Below, in pieces: positions 1 to 15,200 of a stretch of DNA of 49,940 nucleotides; positions within the stretch are counted from its first letter, which is position 1; each line of letters starts with the position of its first letter. This stretch comes from Akkermansia sp. (lineage in GTDB: Bacteria; Verrucomicrobiota; Verrucomicrobiia; Verrucomicrobiales; Akkermansiaceae). Location of the stretch: positions 1 to 49,940 of the forward strand of contig JAFQGD010000041.1 of NCBI GenBank assembly GCA_017398355.1, written 5' to 3'. The notes beneath the pieces are model-generated. The model was not told the origin of the DNA, did no database searches, and saw nothing but the letters and a program-made list of their open reading frames with translations. The position numbers and the translations under genes were made by a program.

Positions 1-232
1 AGCAAGCGCAGATGCACCCACCCATTTTCTTGCGCGACAGCGCCAATTTTTTCAATGTGAAATTTGAAATATGAATTTCGCAATTTAAATTCAAGCACTA
101 GCAGCTATTTAAGTCAGATCTCGCCTAATGCGTTTGCCCTGGTGTTAACATTGGCATGGCGCTTCCCCGCTCCGCTGCATACGCCCTTGCTCTATGAGAT
201 ACCAGTGAAGCATCATCGAAACAAATGACAGA

Positions 233-266
233 GAGCCCCTGCATTCGCAAGAGAACGCAGGGGCTC
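233..266 (-). terminator. Hairpin terminator of the giant PEP-CTERM gene
   Basis: A perfect 10-bp stem (233-242 with 257-266, arm GAGCCCCTGC) with a 14-nt loop lies 24 bases past the stop codon of the giant gene. On the minus strand it is followed by a moderately T-rich stretch rather than a clean T-run. Termination is inferred from position and stem strength. Confidence 0.7.
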
Positions 267-290
267 GGATTGGTTGATATTAAGATGATA

Positions 291-3200
291 TCACTTGCGG
301 CGGCGGCGAGCCACCAGAGCAGCCAGCGACAAGAGGCTCAGCGTGGTGGTGGTAGGCTCCGGCACAGCCTTATCGAGGTAGACCACGCGGGCTCCCGCAT
401 CGTAAACCAAATACGTTTCGTTGGTGATATTCCAGCCAGTGAAATAGTCGCTGGCGAGTGTGGAGTAGATGTTGTTGGAAGCCACCGCAGCCTCACCATC
501 AGCCGCAGCCATCATCATGATGGCGTTGGCCTCGCCATAAGCCGTGCCATCCAAGGTGAGGGAGCTCACGCCGGAGAAGAGCACGATCTGAGAGGTACCG
601 CCATCGGCAAATGTCTGCACATTGCCGTTGGTGAGAAGGTCGAGAGTAATCTTGCCACCGGATGTATTGAGCGTGAGTGCCCCGCCTGCCAGGTTGATAT
701 TGGCATGGTATTCCTCGTAGCGGGAATCGCTGTTGAGGGTGAGGCCACCCTCCACCATACCGGCAGTTTGGGCGTTGAGCGCACGGTCTCTATCGAAATG
801 ATAGGTGTAATCCGTGGTTGTATTGGCACCCATGGCCAGGTTGGAGCCCGCAGTACCGGAACCCAACATCTCGTTCACTGCCGCACTGGCAACTTGCTGC
901 AAACCGGACAGATTGTAGCTGTAGACGGTAGCGGAATTGCTGACGGAGAGAGTACCGCCCGCAGCCACGCTGACACCTGCGGCACTGAGAGCCGCGGCGG
1001 TGTTGTCGTCGGCAGAAGCGGTACTGCCCGTGGATTTCAGCTCCAGTTTTTCGCCGTAGGCAATGTTAGCCGAGCCCGCCAAAGACACCTTGGCATTTTG
1101 GCCGGAGATGGACATACTACCACCGTTGAAGTTACCTTGTTTGGCCGCAATCCCGGCGTTATCACCTTCCACCACAAAGTCACCGGTGAAATCCATGAGC
1201 GCATCGGCCTGCGCCGTGGCGCCCTGCCCCGTAGCATCGGAGACAGCCAGCGTACCCGTACCCTTGAGGAGCGCCGTTTCGGCTTTCACCGCCGCGCCAT
1301 TCACCAGCAGGGTACCGGAATCATTCAGGGTGGTGGAGGCGCTAGCGTAGCCGTTGGTATTCATGCTGAGCACACGCTCCGTACCGGCCGTGCCGTTAAT
1401 GACCACATCACCCTCAATGCTGCTGTCAGCCGCTTCGATAGCGGTGGTGAGGCGGGAAGCCGTGGTACCGGCCTCCACCGTGGCGTGCAGGTCGGCCGTG
1501 TCATCAATATCCACCTTGCCGCTGCCCAAGCCGGCAGCACTCTGCACCTCCACCACACCGGTGGTGGCGTGTGTACCGCCGGTGTAGGTAGAATCACCGC
1601 TCAGCACCAGTGTACCGGCACCGGCATGCAGCACATTGCCATCGCCGGAAATATCGCCGCGCAGCGCGAAGCTCACGCCACTGCCAATGGTGGAGATAAG
1701 AGCGGCGGTATCCTTACCGGTGGCTGCTTCGGTAATCCAGCGCACATCGCCCGTGCCATTGATGCTGATATCGTTGGTAATCTGCGTGATTTCGTCCCCA
1801 TAGGTACCATCGTATGCCAGCATGAGGGAAGAGCCCGTCTTCTGCTGCACATCGAGAGCGGCAGAAGTCTTGCTGCCACCAATCTGGGCCCAGCCTTTCA
1901 GCACCAGCGTGCCTTCCTCAATGGTCGTAGTACCGGTGTAGGTATTGGTTTGGTCCAGAATGAGCGTACCTTGCCCCACCTTGGTCAAATTGGCATTGCC
2001 GCTGAGCACACCGGAGTAGGTGGCCGTATTGTAGCCACCGGCAGAGAAACCGCTCACCGTTGCCGTATCGGCATCCCACACAGCCTTGCTCACCAGCAGC
2101 ATCTTGTTGCGGTCAATCAGCGTATCGGCCATGTAGGTCGTACCATCGGCATAGATACCATTGCAAGAGATGGAAGAGAGGTTGTGCGTAGCCACTTCCA
2201 CATATTCCACACCATCAATAGAGATGTACACCAAGGCACCGTCTGCGCCCTTGCTGTTGGCACCTACATAGTTCGTGAGCTTATCGCCCTTGGGCGCAGC
2301 CTCTACGCCTATCACCATGGTCGAATTCGCCACGTTGGTGGTACCATTATTGAACACCTGCACACCATTGCCCAGGTACAAGGTAGCTTTGTCAGATTCC
2401 CACGCAATAGCCCCGGTACCAACCACACCACCGCTTGCTGTAGTGCTGCCTTTCGTCATGCTGCCTTCCGTGCTGCCCATCAGGTACAGCGTGGCAGAGT
2501 CATACAGGCGCGTGCCACCGGTGTAGTTGCTGGCATCGCCGGAGAGGTATTGCGTGCCATCACCTGCCACATACAGAGCACCGGTTCCGGTCATCATACC
2601 GCTATACACGCCGTAGTTAAAGCCGGCACCTGCGCTATACTGGTTGTACTTCTCTGTGGCATCCATGAAGTCAGACTCCACATCATAGCTACCGATATCA
2701 TTCGTCGTGATGGTAAGCTCATGAGCCAAATTGGCGGTACCGCTACCGGAAAGCGCACCGATGATAGCACCATCATCGCTCACACTCAGAATATCCAGTG
2801 ATGTACCCTCGGACAGCACGACGTTGGTCTTACCGGCGCGCATGCCGTGGCCTACCCCCAGCGTTCCTTCCTTCACAAAGATGGTGCCATCCACCACGGC
2901 GTTGGCATCGGTGTTATCCTTCACCGTGCTGTTATACAGCACCAAATCCTTATCACCTATCTTGGTGAGCGTATGCCCATTCAGGTAAAGGTCTGATTCC
3001 GCATTCATACATTCAATGAAGTAGATATTATCTTCCGCGTTGACAGACGCGCTATCGCTCAGCGTCACGCGGGGCAATGCCACCTTGCCGCTGGGGGAGG
3101 TTTCCGCATCTTGCAAGCCCTTGCACAGGGCACCCTTGCCATCCACACCATGTCCGGCCAGATCCAACCATACGCAAAGGCCATCGCCATCGTTCGTCGG

Positions 3201-6200
3201 TTGACCGGTGACATCGATAGTCGTGCCGGCCGTAGCCGTCAGTGTGCGGCGGGCACCCTCACCGTGAATCCCATTACCGGCGTAATCGGAGTTGAACCAG
3301 AGCGTGGCACCATCTATCAAAGTAATATCGCGAGCAATATCGGTATTACCAGTCAGATTCAACACACCGGCACCGGATACGGTCAATACCCCCGTTTCGT
3401 TATCCGTGGCAAAGCCACTATCAGTAGATACCTTCACGGTGGCTCCATCTGCCAGTGATATGGTATCAAAGCCCTTCAGGGTCTTTCCGGTCATGTCGTA
3501 GCTCACGCCTTCTTCCACAAAGGCCAAGGTCGAAGCTCCCTGCACCGTAGCGCCGGAGCCATTTTGCTTACCACCATAGATGGACGTAGCATTGAAGGCA
3601 TCGTACAAATTCACCGTCACATTGCCCTGGGCAGTAGAGTTGCCGATACCGGCAGCATTCACCGTTGTGGCTGTGCCGTTCATCAGGTTCAGGGTAATGG
3701 CACCCTCCACCGTGCCGGCATAGCCGCCGCCCACTAAGTTGGTGATTGTAGCAGTACCGTCCACCGTCACATTCACATCACCATGCACCGTGCCATGGTA
3801 GCTACCGCCGTATACACTCTTGTTGCCGGCCAATGCGTCTGGTGTGCCCTCAGGTGTTTGACCACCCAGCTCACCACCGGTGATGGTCAGGTTCACAGAT
3901 TTTACATCACCATAGTAGCTTGCATTCTTCGAAGCATCAAAACCACCGGCAAAGAGCTCATAGATGCGGCCACCATCAATGTATACCGTGGAAGCCCCCT
4001 CTTGGTTGGCTCCGTAGGTAGCACCTACCAAATTAAGGATATTGCCGGCTTGCACCGTCACATAGCTGGCGCCATCCTGCCCGGCGAGCCAAGAGCCACC
4101 CACAACCCAAGTCTTGAGATTGGTGTGGCGGGTATCCGTATTGATGAGCAAGTGCGTATCACCACCCTGGCGGTAGGTACTGTTAAGTGTTTCGAAATAA
4201 CGGCCTGCAATCACGGTATCGAAACCGGAGCGGTCATACATCCACATTTCCATGCTCGCATCACCGGCCGTGGCACCACCGGCAGCGATCGCGCCCGTGG
4301 CTGCGGCAGAGAGCGTTACCACAATCTCCTGCTGCTCGCCGTTCACGGCATTGGCATTATTGGCATTCACCACAGAGCTGTAATAATAGTGATCCGTATC
4401 AGCGGTAATACCCTCTGCAAAGGTCACCACAGCGGAGCTGACCGTGCCGGCATAGCGGCGGGAGAGCCCCGGCTGGTTGCCGTTGTTCCAGCGTTCATCC
4501 CACTTGGGCATGCCCACAGAGCCATCTACCGCCGTCACCTGACCGTTTCCGTCCGTAGCAGTCACATTACCAATACTCAGGCGCAAGGAACCATCACTGC
4601 CGGTAAATACCGTGGCTACACCATCGGCCAAGCCGGTGGAAAGATTCACACCGTTGATGTACACATCCTGCACAGTCAAATCACTCATCCCGTTGATTTG
4701 GCCACCCTGCACCAGCTGGTATACATACTCAGATGCCCCGGCATCATTCACGGTGAAGGTATAGGCCAACTTGCCAATCTCAGCCGTCATCGCAGAATCC
4801 AAGTTGACTGTACCGGTATTAGCCAAGGTATCCCGGAAATGCACGTGCCCGGAGAGGGTGTAATACCCCGTCACGTCCACATTTTCGCCGATAGCTACGT
4901 TGGTCAGCTTGTCATTTGAGCCAGAGGAAGCCAGTGTCACATTCTCCAGCAACACGGGGGCATCAGCCCCGCCGACAATGGCGACTTGAGTACAGATATC
5001 CGTCGAAGCGATAAGCCCCTTGGCATCACCCAAGCCGCTGATTGTATCCTGCCCCAGGGTCACCCCGGAGAAATCACCCGTTGCCGTGTAACCGGCGGTT
5101 ATCAGCTTGCCGCCTGCTGTTGCAAAGCCCCACAGGTGGGCATTCTGGGCCACAATGACTTCACCGCCCACAGCCAAGTCCTTGCTCAGGGTGATGGTGC
5201 CGGCCTGCAAATCAACATTGCCCACGGCATGTTCCATAGTACCGTTGTTGGCAAGGCTCAGGTCCACCATAGCAGCCCCGGCCTTGTGAATATTGGTGCC
5301 ATCTGCCAATAGGGCATCTCCGTCGGTCGCAGTCAGGTTGTAATATGTCTTATCTGCTTCAAAGTAGATATCTCCGGGGGTGACAGTACCCTGAATGGTT
5401 ACCGTCGCCTCTTCTTCATCATGCCCCTCCAAATCCACAAAGATGGCAGAGTTGAAGCCGGTGGACTCATTGTAATCCTTGTTGCTCCAGTTCTTATCTG
5501 TGTTGGTGGTAGACCAAATACCATCGCCATCCGTATCAGCCCCGCCACTCCAGATGTTGCCAAGCATGGTGCGGATGGAGATGACATTGGTAGCCTCATC
5601 ATACAGCACCTTGTACTGGTTGCGTGCCACGTGTTCCCGGCTACTGCTAACGGCCACATAGAGCTCCATGTTCAGCGCCTCCGCAATATCTGCCAAAGAG
5701 TATGACTCATCTGCCGCGAAGAGGTTGTAGGTCTTCATGGTTTGCAAGCTCTCGCCCTCGCCAAAGCTCAGCAGCAAGTCCAGCGTCTGCGCATTGCTCA
5801 CGCTCATTCCACCCACCTTGTAGGCTGCATCTGCTGCAGAGGCTACATCCGTGGCCGCCAGCGCATGTAGCTGCAAGATACCGGCCGTGCGTGTCTCAGC
5901 ATCCAAGGTGACCGGCTCGGAAGCTACCAGATTAAGCATACCCACTTCTGCCGGAGCCCCCAAGGCCGCCATATCAGCCAAAAGAATGCCATCGGCCTCC
6001 AAATTCAGCGTGGCATGGCTCAGCGCTTGAGTGTTGGCCACTTGCAGAGTGACCAAGTCCTCCACCGTTACAGCACCGGTGTAATCATTGGCACCGGAAA
6101 GAATCACCGTACCGTTACCTTTCAGGTTGATATCGCCGGAACCGCTCACATTGCCGGAAATTTCCAAGCTATCCATATTCAGCATACCTGCGGAAATGGT

Positions 6201-9200
6201 AAGTGTCTTACCCGCTGTCACATTCATGTTAGCGGAGATGCTGTTGATAGCTGTGTAACGAAGCGTTGCATCTTCCGTGTAAACAAGTCCCGCAGCATTA
6301 GCATTGCCACTGATGGCAGCACCGCTCAACAACAAGGTATTGCCGGCAAGCGTCTGGGTGGTTGCACCCAGTTTCAGCGGACCGGCAATTTCCCACGTAC
6401 CGCGGCCATTGGCCATGATGTTGTCGGAATTGACGGTGAGCCCTGCACCAGCCGCCACGGAAAGGTTGCCATGAATCGCTCCGGTAGCGTTATTGAGGGT
6501 GGCACCATACTCAGCCTGCCCCACATGCAGATTCTGCACCGTGCTCAGACTTCCGATGGACAAGGTTCGGTATCCGTCTGCAAAGCTGATGCTACCGTAG
6601 ATGGCATTACCTTCTGCGTCTGTATCAATTTGCTGTCCACTCAGGCTGTCCAAATATACCTTCGTGATGGACTCAAAAGTCACGTTGGCATTTTCGCTCG
6701 TCGTGATGATGTTGTATTTTCTGTAATCCACAGCAAAGGTTGCAAAGCCCAATGTACCGGCCAGGTTAATCGTCCCGATACCGGAGTTCAGACTGATTGC
6801 ACCACCGGACTTCAGGTTTACAGTTGAACCTTCCTCTACCGTCAGCGTATCAGCCGTAACAGTGTTGAACGTCACAGCATTGTCACTACCGGTGTCCACA
6901 GAAATATCACCGGCATTCACCACACCGTTAAAGTTCTTCGCAGCTGTACCGGTAATGCTCAATTCACCTGCTGTCGAGATATTACCGTGCATCGTAGCCT
7001 TGATGGCGCTGAAATCCGAATCGGTGGCCGCGCCGGCATCCACATGCAGGGAGATATTGGCAGCACTCAGGGTCACACCCGTTCCCAAGGTGAAGCTACC
7101 GGCACCGCCAGCGTCTGTGCTGCCACTGGTGATGGCTAAATCACCAAGAACCGTCATATTGCCGGTCACGGACAGCGACTTGGTGTTGAGTTTGGCATTT
7201 TTCACCACCGTGGTGGTACCACCAAAGCTCAGATCGCCGCCCCCGATGGCAGTCAATGCTCCCTGCACGACCAACTCGTTGTTGAAAGCCACCGCACCGC
7301 TCGTGTGGCTCAGCTTCATATCGCTCAGCGTTGCTACGCGGTAGCCGGCAAAGCTGTAACCGCCCTCGGTGATATAGATGCGGTTGGCCACCATATCCTG
7401 CGCCACGTTGATACCCTTGGCTGCGCCTTGCGGAGTGGCGCCGAAGTAGGTATCGGAAAGCGCGTAGTACACGCTGCTGCCATCCGTTCCTGCGGTGGCA
7501 CTCCAGTTGGCAGAGCTTGTGTTCCAATTCGCGGCTGCGACACCTTCGCTCAGGCCATCCCAGTACAAATCACCGCCGTCTTCCATGATGGTCACGACAC
7601 CGGCCACCGTCTTATCCACAGAAGCGGCATTCACCGCCACACCGCTGTAGGTGAGGGTGATGCTATCCCAATCAGTGATGGTGCCCTTGTAGGCCTCCGC
7701 AGCGTCGCCTACCGCGGTGTTCTCGATAAGCACCTTGGTGCCGGCGGAAAGGCCGTGCAGGTCGAAGGTCAGGTTCTCCACCTTCAGCGAGCCGCCTGTT
7801 GCCACCGCCATTTGGCGTTGGTGCTTGGTCTTTTCGAAGGTGATATAGCCGCTCAGCGTGCTTGTACCCGCAAAGACAACATTCTGGATAGAAGCATAAG
7901 CCGAAGCCGAGCCTGCATTCAAGTTCACGGCCGTCAGCACACCCATGTTCTCCCCATCAGCCGAGGAGATGACATTGGTGGCATTCACCGCTTGCCCACT
8001 GGTACTGGTGCCGTCCTTCACGGAACCGGCAGCGTAGAGGCCCACATTTTGCAGGCTGCCGCCGGTAATGCTGTTGGAGCCCACGCTCAGGGAGGCCGCA
8101 TCTGCCAGCTGCAAAATACCGCCTTCCACCACGGCGCTGTTCACAATACCCTGCACATCACCGGTAATGCTCAGCGTGCCCGCCCCTGTCTTGCGGAAGG
8201 AACCGCCGGTCTGCAAGTACACGCTCACGCCGTTCTTCACTTCGGAGAGCGTTTCCAGCGCACCCACGCTCAGGGTTGCCCCCTCGCTCACATCCATTTG
8301 CAATTCCTGGGTGGAAGAACCAATCACCAGCGAGCTGTCAAAGGTGGCATTCTGCGTGGCAGCAATGCTCTGATCCACCAGCACAGCACCACGGCTGAAG
8401 CTGTACCCGCTGCCATTGATGACGATACTCTTGGCGTGCACGCCGTCATCTGCCACGGCCACAGCATTCTGCAAGGCATTTCCGGCATCGTCCGTATCGG
8501 TGAAGATGACGCGCGAGTTCGTCTCAAACAAGTTGGTATCGGTGGAACTTGCTGTGGGGCGCCAGTTGGCATCCGTTGTGTTCCAGACTGCACCCGCCGC
8601 CGTGGCATCCCAGTAGCGTACGAGCATGTGCAGGGTCAGCTTGCCGTTGTCCAGCGTGTAGCCATCCCAATCGCCCAAGGACAACTCCTCACCATTCAAC
8701 AGGAAGTGGTGGTAATCCAGCGTTGCCTTGTCCCAACCGGTCAGCGTGCCGCCCTCTGCCACATTTATCAGGGTCCAGGTCATCGACAAGCCGGGGTTGT
8801 TTTCAGTCAGCAAGGAATCGCTGAGCACCAGCTTGGTGCTGTCCGTGTTCCGGAACTCCACCGTGCCGGTGCCGCCCAGTTGAATAGCTTCGTTCAGGGT
8901 AATGGTGCCGGCACCGTCAAAACTCAGTGTACCATTGGCAATGACAGCGCCGTATCCGTTGCCATCGTGCAGGTCGGCAGCGCTCGTAATCACCGCCTTG
9001 CCGCCCGCATGCACATTCAAGGCATTGAGTCGCAAGCTGTCTACATCAAACACCACGGTACCACCGGCATCATCGGCCGTGCCCAACACATCTATCCAAG
9101 TGCAGTCGGCATCCAGCGTGCCGCTCTCCGGTGCCAACGTCAGGGTATTACCTGCCGCGGCCCCCACATAGAAGCCTTGGTCAATCACCAAATCATTGGC

Positions 9201-12200
9201 AAGGGTCGCATCCTCGGCGCCACCCATGATGCGGGCCTCGCGCGCAACGTTCACATAGACCAGATTTGTACCGCTTGTATCCGTGCCGCTCACCTGCAAG
9301 GTAGCACCACCTGCCACATTGATAGTGACGGCGTTGTCCTTGCCGGCGGCTGTCAGACCATTGTTAAATGCAAGCTTACCACCGCTTTCTACATTGATGG
9401 TCGCCGCCGAGATGTAGCCGGAATAGGTGGAGATACCGCTCTCCAACTCCAGCACGCCGCGCACATTCACGGTGTTCTGGCTATCCCAGTGGGCCAAGGA
9501 GAATGCCCCGGTGTTCTTACCGGCATCATTTGCCGTACCCGTCACATGCAGGTGCACACCCTGCTCCACATTCAGAGTCGTGGCATTGGCAGCATTGGCA
9601 GACAAACCAATCCCCGCGGTGGTGTAGGTGCCCGCGCCCTCCAGCGTCAGGCTACCGCCTGTGAGCTGCCAGTAGGCGGCATCCGTCACAGCGGAACCGC
9701 TCTTGAGGGTTACTTTACGCGTGGTGTTATTATTGCCGGTACGAGCAGCCGTGTCGGTGAAACTTACCTCTGCCGCCGCATCATCCGTACCGATGACAAG
9801 CGTACCGGTGTTGAGGGTCAGGCTACCAATGGTAGCGTTTTTCTCCAGCGTTACCGTCGAGCTGCCATTGACAGTCAGGCTACCAATGGTAGCGTTTTTC
9901 TCCAGCGTCACCGTCGAGCTGCCATTGACAGTCAGGGAATGAAGGGTTTGCTGGTTTTGGAACACCAACTGTCCGGCTTCAGCAATCACGCCACCGGAGA
10001 TATTGATATTGTTATCAGCGCCGGATATGTAGGCAGTAGCGCCGCCTCTCTTCACCAAGTTGCTCTTGGCTATGATATCGTCACCGTTTTCATCCTGCCC
10101 GGAGATGTAATCTCCCAAGTTGATACTGCCGGAGAAGGTCAAATCATCCGTTCCCTGTGTGGCTGTCACCAAGGTTAAATTGCCGGCACCGGTCACAGTT
10201 CCATCGTACACATTACCGGTGGAGCGGCCCATCAGCCAAGCACCGTTAGCGCCTACCTCCACCGGCAGAGACACCACATCATTTTGATACAGTGCCACAC
10301 CGCCGCCATCCAAGCGAATCTTGCTCGTGCCACCCAATGTTGTCTTCATGGTATCGTTGTAGTGCATCATGAGGTAGCCATGTGTCACTTCCAATGTACC
10401 GGTAAAATCATCGGCCAAGGTCAGAGCCGAGGAATCAAAGGAGGTGTTCGCCATATTACCGTACAGCTTCACGCTCAAGATTCCATTGGCTCCGGCCGAG
10501 ATGGCGGATAAGTCGTGCGGACCGTTATAGGTAAAGCCGCCGTTGACGGTCTTGCCATAATTACCGTCTACCTGATCCCCCAGCACCACCAGACGGCCTT
10601 CTTCAATATGCATACCGCCGTTGGCCGTGGCTTGGGCCAGGTTCACCGTCAATGTACCTTCCCCCGCCTTGGTGAGGGCTTGCACATGGTCACCGGCATA
10701 TTGCAGGGTGCCGTTGAATGCATAGCTCTCGTCGGCAGCTACGGAGAAGGTGTAGGCCTCTGCCACATGCACGGTGGTGGTGGCTTCTACGTTGCTTTGC
10801 AACAGGATGTTGCGTCCGGCCGCTTCATCACCCAGTTTCACGGTGGTATTGGCCAGGGAGAAGCCCTCCAAATCTCCCGTGCTCCAGTTGGAAGCATCTG
10901 CCCACACGTTGTTGCCATCAGCTCCGTCGTCTTTCCAGTAGGTAGAGGCGTTGAAGCTCACCATGCCGGTTGCATCATCGTAGCTTGCGCTCAGGAAGCT
11001 GTTGCCGCCGTTGCCGATGAGAGCCAGGAAGGCATCTGTCCCCACCCCGGTGAACTGCCCCACATGATACTCTGCCCCGATGGCGTACTGCATATTGCTG
11101 ATGCTCAGCGCCGTCACGTCCGAAAGGTCAAGGATACCGCTCGCGTTGTACAAATCGCCCAGCGAGACAGCTCCCTGGAGCTTCAGCGTACCGGCTCCGG
11201 CGTTGGTGAGAGTACCGAGCGTGAGCCCATCATGCGCCAAGGTATACGTATCGCCCTGCGCCACGGCAAAGCTGGCGCCGGCTGCGGCATCGCCCTCAAA
11301 ATCAAGCACACCATTGCTATTGACTGCATTGATAGTGAGCGAGGATGCCCCATTCAAATCGATGTAAGCGCCTTCCACAAGATTCTTCACGGTGAGCTTC
11401 TGCCCGGCTTCCAGCACAAGCGCTGTACCGGCTGCCATCGTCAGCGAGCTGAGGGTGGCGCTCCCCGTTGTGTCATTCAGGATAAGCTTGCCTTGGTGGA
11501 TTTCCACCTGACCGGCAAAGCCGGAGAGCTCATCGAGGCGGATAACACCCTCATCATACTTTTGCAGGGTGGCGGTTTCATCACCTGTCAGGCTGCTCAC
11601 TGCGGCTGCCAAATTGGAATACGAGCCCCACGCACGCAGAGCACCTGTGCTGCCGGAGGCAACGTGTACCGGTGTAGCAAAGACCGTGGAGTTGTTGTTG
11701 GCTTCATCGCCATCATTGTTGAACACAATACCGCCACCGTTGAGAATCACCTGCGTGGCACCGCCCAAGGAAGACGCATGCCCCAGCTGGCCGCCCAGCA
11801 CTTCTACCTTGCCCGCAAAGCTTTCTGCCAGCTGCAGGCGGGTGGAGTCATTGCCCGGCCAAGTTTGCCCGGCCAAGGTCAGCTGCAAGGTTCCATCCGC
11901 CCCGGCGCTGATGCCGCTCAAATCCACCAGCAAGCCGCTTTCCTGCCAGGCACTCGTGTTGCTTGCACCCTGCAAAATACTGTCGCTGTTTACCGTGTTG
12001 CCTTGCGTATCGCTCAGCTGCAGCGCGCCGCCGGTGATATGCACCCCGGCCGCCAGCGCATCGGCATTGCTCATGATGAGCGTGCCGCTCCCCACCTTGG
12101 TGAAGCTGCCGTTTCCTTCCTTGGCAATGCCTTGGGTCGTGGCCAAGCTGTAGCTGCTGCCCTCTGCCACACTGAAGTTGTATGCACCTGTGAGCAAGAT

Positions 12201-15200
12201 GGAATCTGCCGTCACATTCTCGCCCAGCTCCACGGTGGTGTTCACGCCGTCCAAGGCGGCAAAAATCACTTTCTGATCGGTCTTGAATGTACTTTCTGCT
12301 GCATCATACTGCCAGTTGGTGTTGGTGGCGTTCCATACATTATCGCCCTCCGTAGCAGCTTGGGCATCCCACACCAAGTGCGAATCCACGCTGATGATGC
12401 TCTTGCCGTCATACGTCACCGTATGCCCCACGCCTGCACCCAGCAAGCTGCCGATGGTGTGCGTATCGCTCAACCCGGTGAGTGTGCCCACGTTGTAGGT
12501 TGCACCCTCTGTCATGCTGAAGTCTCCCAGCGCCAAGCTCGTGGCGGCTGCCAGGTCGATGCTGCCGCTGTTGCTCAATGAAGTGACCTGAACCACACCC
12601 CCCAAGGTGAGCAAACCGGCATTCGTTAACCCTCCGTACATATTGTCCTGATTAGTCAGGCCTTTCTTAAATTCGGCAGAGGCACCCTCTAATACTTTTA
12701 CAGCGAAAGCTACCGTCACCGCCGAATCAAACACAACCTTGCCGCCTGACCCTTGGGCTTGGCCCTCTGTATCTGCCGTACCGATGATATCCAGCCATTC
12801 CAGACTCATAGAACCGCTCTCCGGCGCAAGAGTGAACGTTGTCCCCGCTTTCGCTCCTACATAGGCGCCACGGGCAAACACCAAGTTGTTCGCCAACTTG
12901 GATTCCGTGGTATCATTGGCATTACCGCCCATCACAATGGCTTCGTTTGCAATGTTGACAACAACCCCATTCGCTCCGTCCGTTTTTTGCCCGGATACCT
13001 CCAACACGGCTCCGCCTGCCACGTTCAAAATCACATGGCTGTTGTTGGCCAGCGGAGTTGTGAGATTTGCTTGTGTCGGATTATATGCCGAATTATTGGC
13101 GTAGCTTGCATTATTGCTGACGTTGGCATAAAAACCATTATTAAACGCAATTTTACCACCATCTGCCACATTGATGGTTGCTATTCCCTTATAACCGCTA
13201 TTAGTACCAAATGTGGTCAACCCGGATTCCAAAGCCAATAGCCCCTTTACCGTTACCGTATTGTCGGGATCCCAATGACCAAGTGAAAAAGCATCACCAA
13301 ATTTGCTCCCCGACGTATTCGTACCGGTGATGTGCAAGGTCGTACCTGTTTCTACGGTAATACTACTGGAGCTAAGCGGCGATGTATTGCAATACGCGCC
13401 CAATGCCAGCGCGGCTACTTCATACACGCCGCCGCCCGATACCGTCATATCAGCCCCGTTGGATAATTCCCAAGCTCCTTTATCCTGCAAGGTTGCACCT
13501 TGCCCCACGGAAATGACAAAATCCGTTCCTTTCAGTTCTCGCACCCCCGTCCTGGAATTCGGATGGTTATTATATGTCTGCGCCTCGGTCGCAGTGGTAA
13601 TCGTGGCCGCTGCACCTGCAGCCAATTGCAGAGTAGCGTTATTCCCCATCGAAAGCGTAGTCAGCGACATAGTTCCTGCCCCGGATAAGGCCAATGTAGT
13701 ACCATTCGCAATCGTCACCGCCCCCAGATTGAGGCTAGAGCCGGATTCTGTTTCCAGCGAAGCGGTGCCGCTGCTCCCGGTAGTGGAGGTTGCAGCGGTG
13801 GTCAGGGTGGCGTTGTTGCTCACATTCAACAGGGAACCTCCGGCCGCTTTGAGGGAAGTCAGCGCGGTGGCATCGGACTTGATATAAACATTGGCTTGCT
13901 CTACCACATCAATCCCGCCGGTAAATTGGCTCATATTCCCGCTGAAATACCAGTCGCCCACTTCATACACCTGCAAGGTGCCGCTGCCACTGATAGCCCC
14001 GGTCAATTCAGTATAGTATGTAGTATCCTTTCCGTTTCCTCCCTGATGGCGCAGCCAAGATGTGCCTTGCACCTCAATAGCTTGCGTAAATTGGTGATTG
14101 CCTGCCAACGGCTCGCGGCTGTACAAGCCACCATTGTTCAGGCGCACGAGAGTAGTGCCGCCCAAGTCACTCAGTCGATCCAAATTGCCGCCCTGTACTT
14201 CCAGCGTACCGGTGAAAGCATCTGCCAGTTTCAGCGTACTACGCACATTGCTGTCTTTCCCACCACTCAGCGTCACAGCCAAGGTACCGCTACCGCTCAG
14301 CGCCGTCATGACGGTATCATAGCTCACAACATCCAAGGCGGCATTTGTATCACCGACGTTGGTATCATCTCCGCTTATCGTATCGCTGATGCGCAGCGTA
14401 CCTGCCGTCACGGTCATTTGCGCGGCCACGGCATCTGCCAAGCTCATGCTCAGCGTACCCGCGCCCACCTTGCCCAAGCTGCCGCCCTGCTCCAGCACAA
14501 TGCTGCCGGCATCAAAGCTGTAGCTTGCCCCCTCTGCCACAGAGAAAGCGTAGGCATCTTGCACGGTGACTTTTGCTACCGTGGTATCAGCTGTAATGGC
14601 TATGGTAGATGAGAGCCCGTCCATCGGCGTGGGCAGAATCACCGCATCATTTGCAGCCACGGAAACTGCGTTTTCTGCCACCTGCCAGTTGTCTGTACCG
14701 CCCCAAGCAATATCCTCATCTGCCGGGCTGGCCCACACAATGTCGCCCAAGTACTCCGAAGCCAACACGCCATCGGCATAAGCGATGGAATACTGCTTGG
14801 CATCATAACCCAAGAGGGTATTCCAATCCTTTGCCCCACCATCCGCGACATTACCGATGACATAATTCGTGCCGATGACAAAATCATCCAGTCGCAAGGA
14901 AGTAAGTGTATCCGCCAGTGTAATCGTACCGGCGTTATGGCCCGCAAGGGAGGCAATGCTCACCACGCCGGAGAGGGTCAGCGCGCCATTGGTGGTCAGC
15001 GCCAAGCTTCCCAGCTGCTTGTACGTACCGGCTCCGCTGATGGTATAGGCACCATCAATCGTAAGAGCGCGGCTGTCATTCACCGTGGCACCGGCAGCAA
15101 GGGCTATTTCACCGGAGGAAACGGTCTGTGTTGTATCGGCCAGATTCAGGGTAACTGTATCCTTCAACTCAACCTTAGCACCACTGCCCATATTGAGCCA

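Noticed and set aside
1..224. GAAATTT and AATTTCGC words near 60-95 as a decayed hairpin element
   Set aside because: Only the linker-like words are present in an A/T-rich stretch, without any of the ordered stems. No gene or other feature was seen in 1-224.
225..12581. Very long plus-strand open frames opposite the giant gene (for example 225-2801, 7305-10178, 10515-12581)
   Set aside because: They are antisense shadows of a repetitive, compositionally biased coding sequence. Their translations are low-complexity (His, Gly, Ile, Arg rich), with no signal, domain or ribosome site, and they follow the repeat pattern of the real minus-strand gene.
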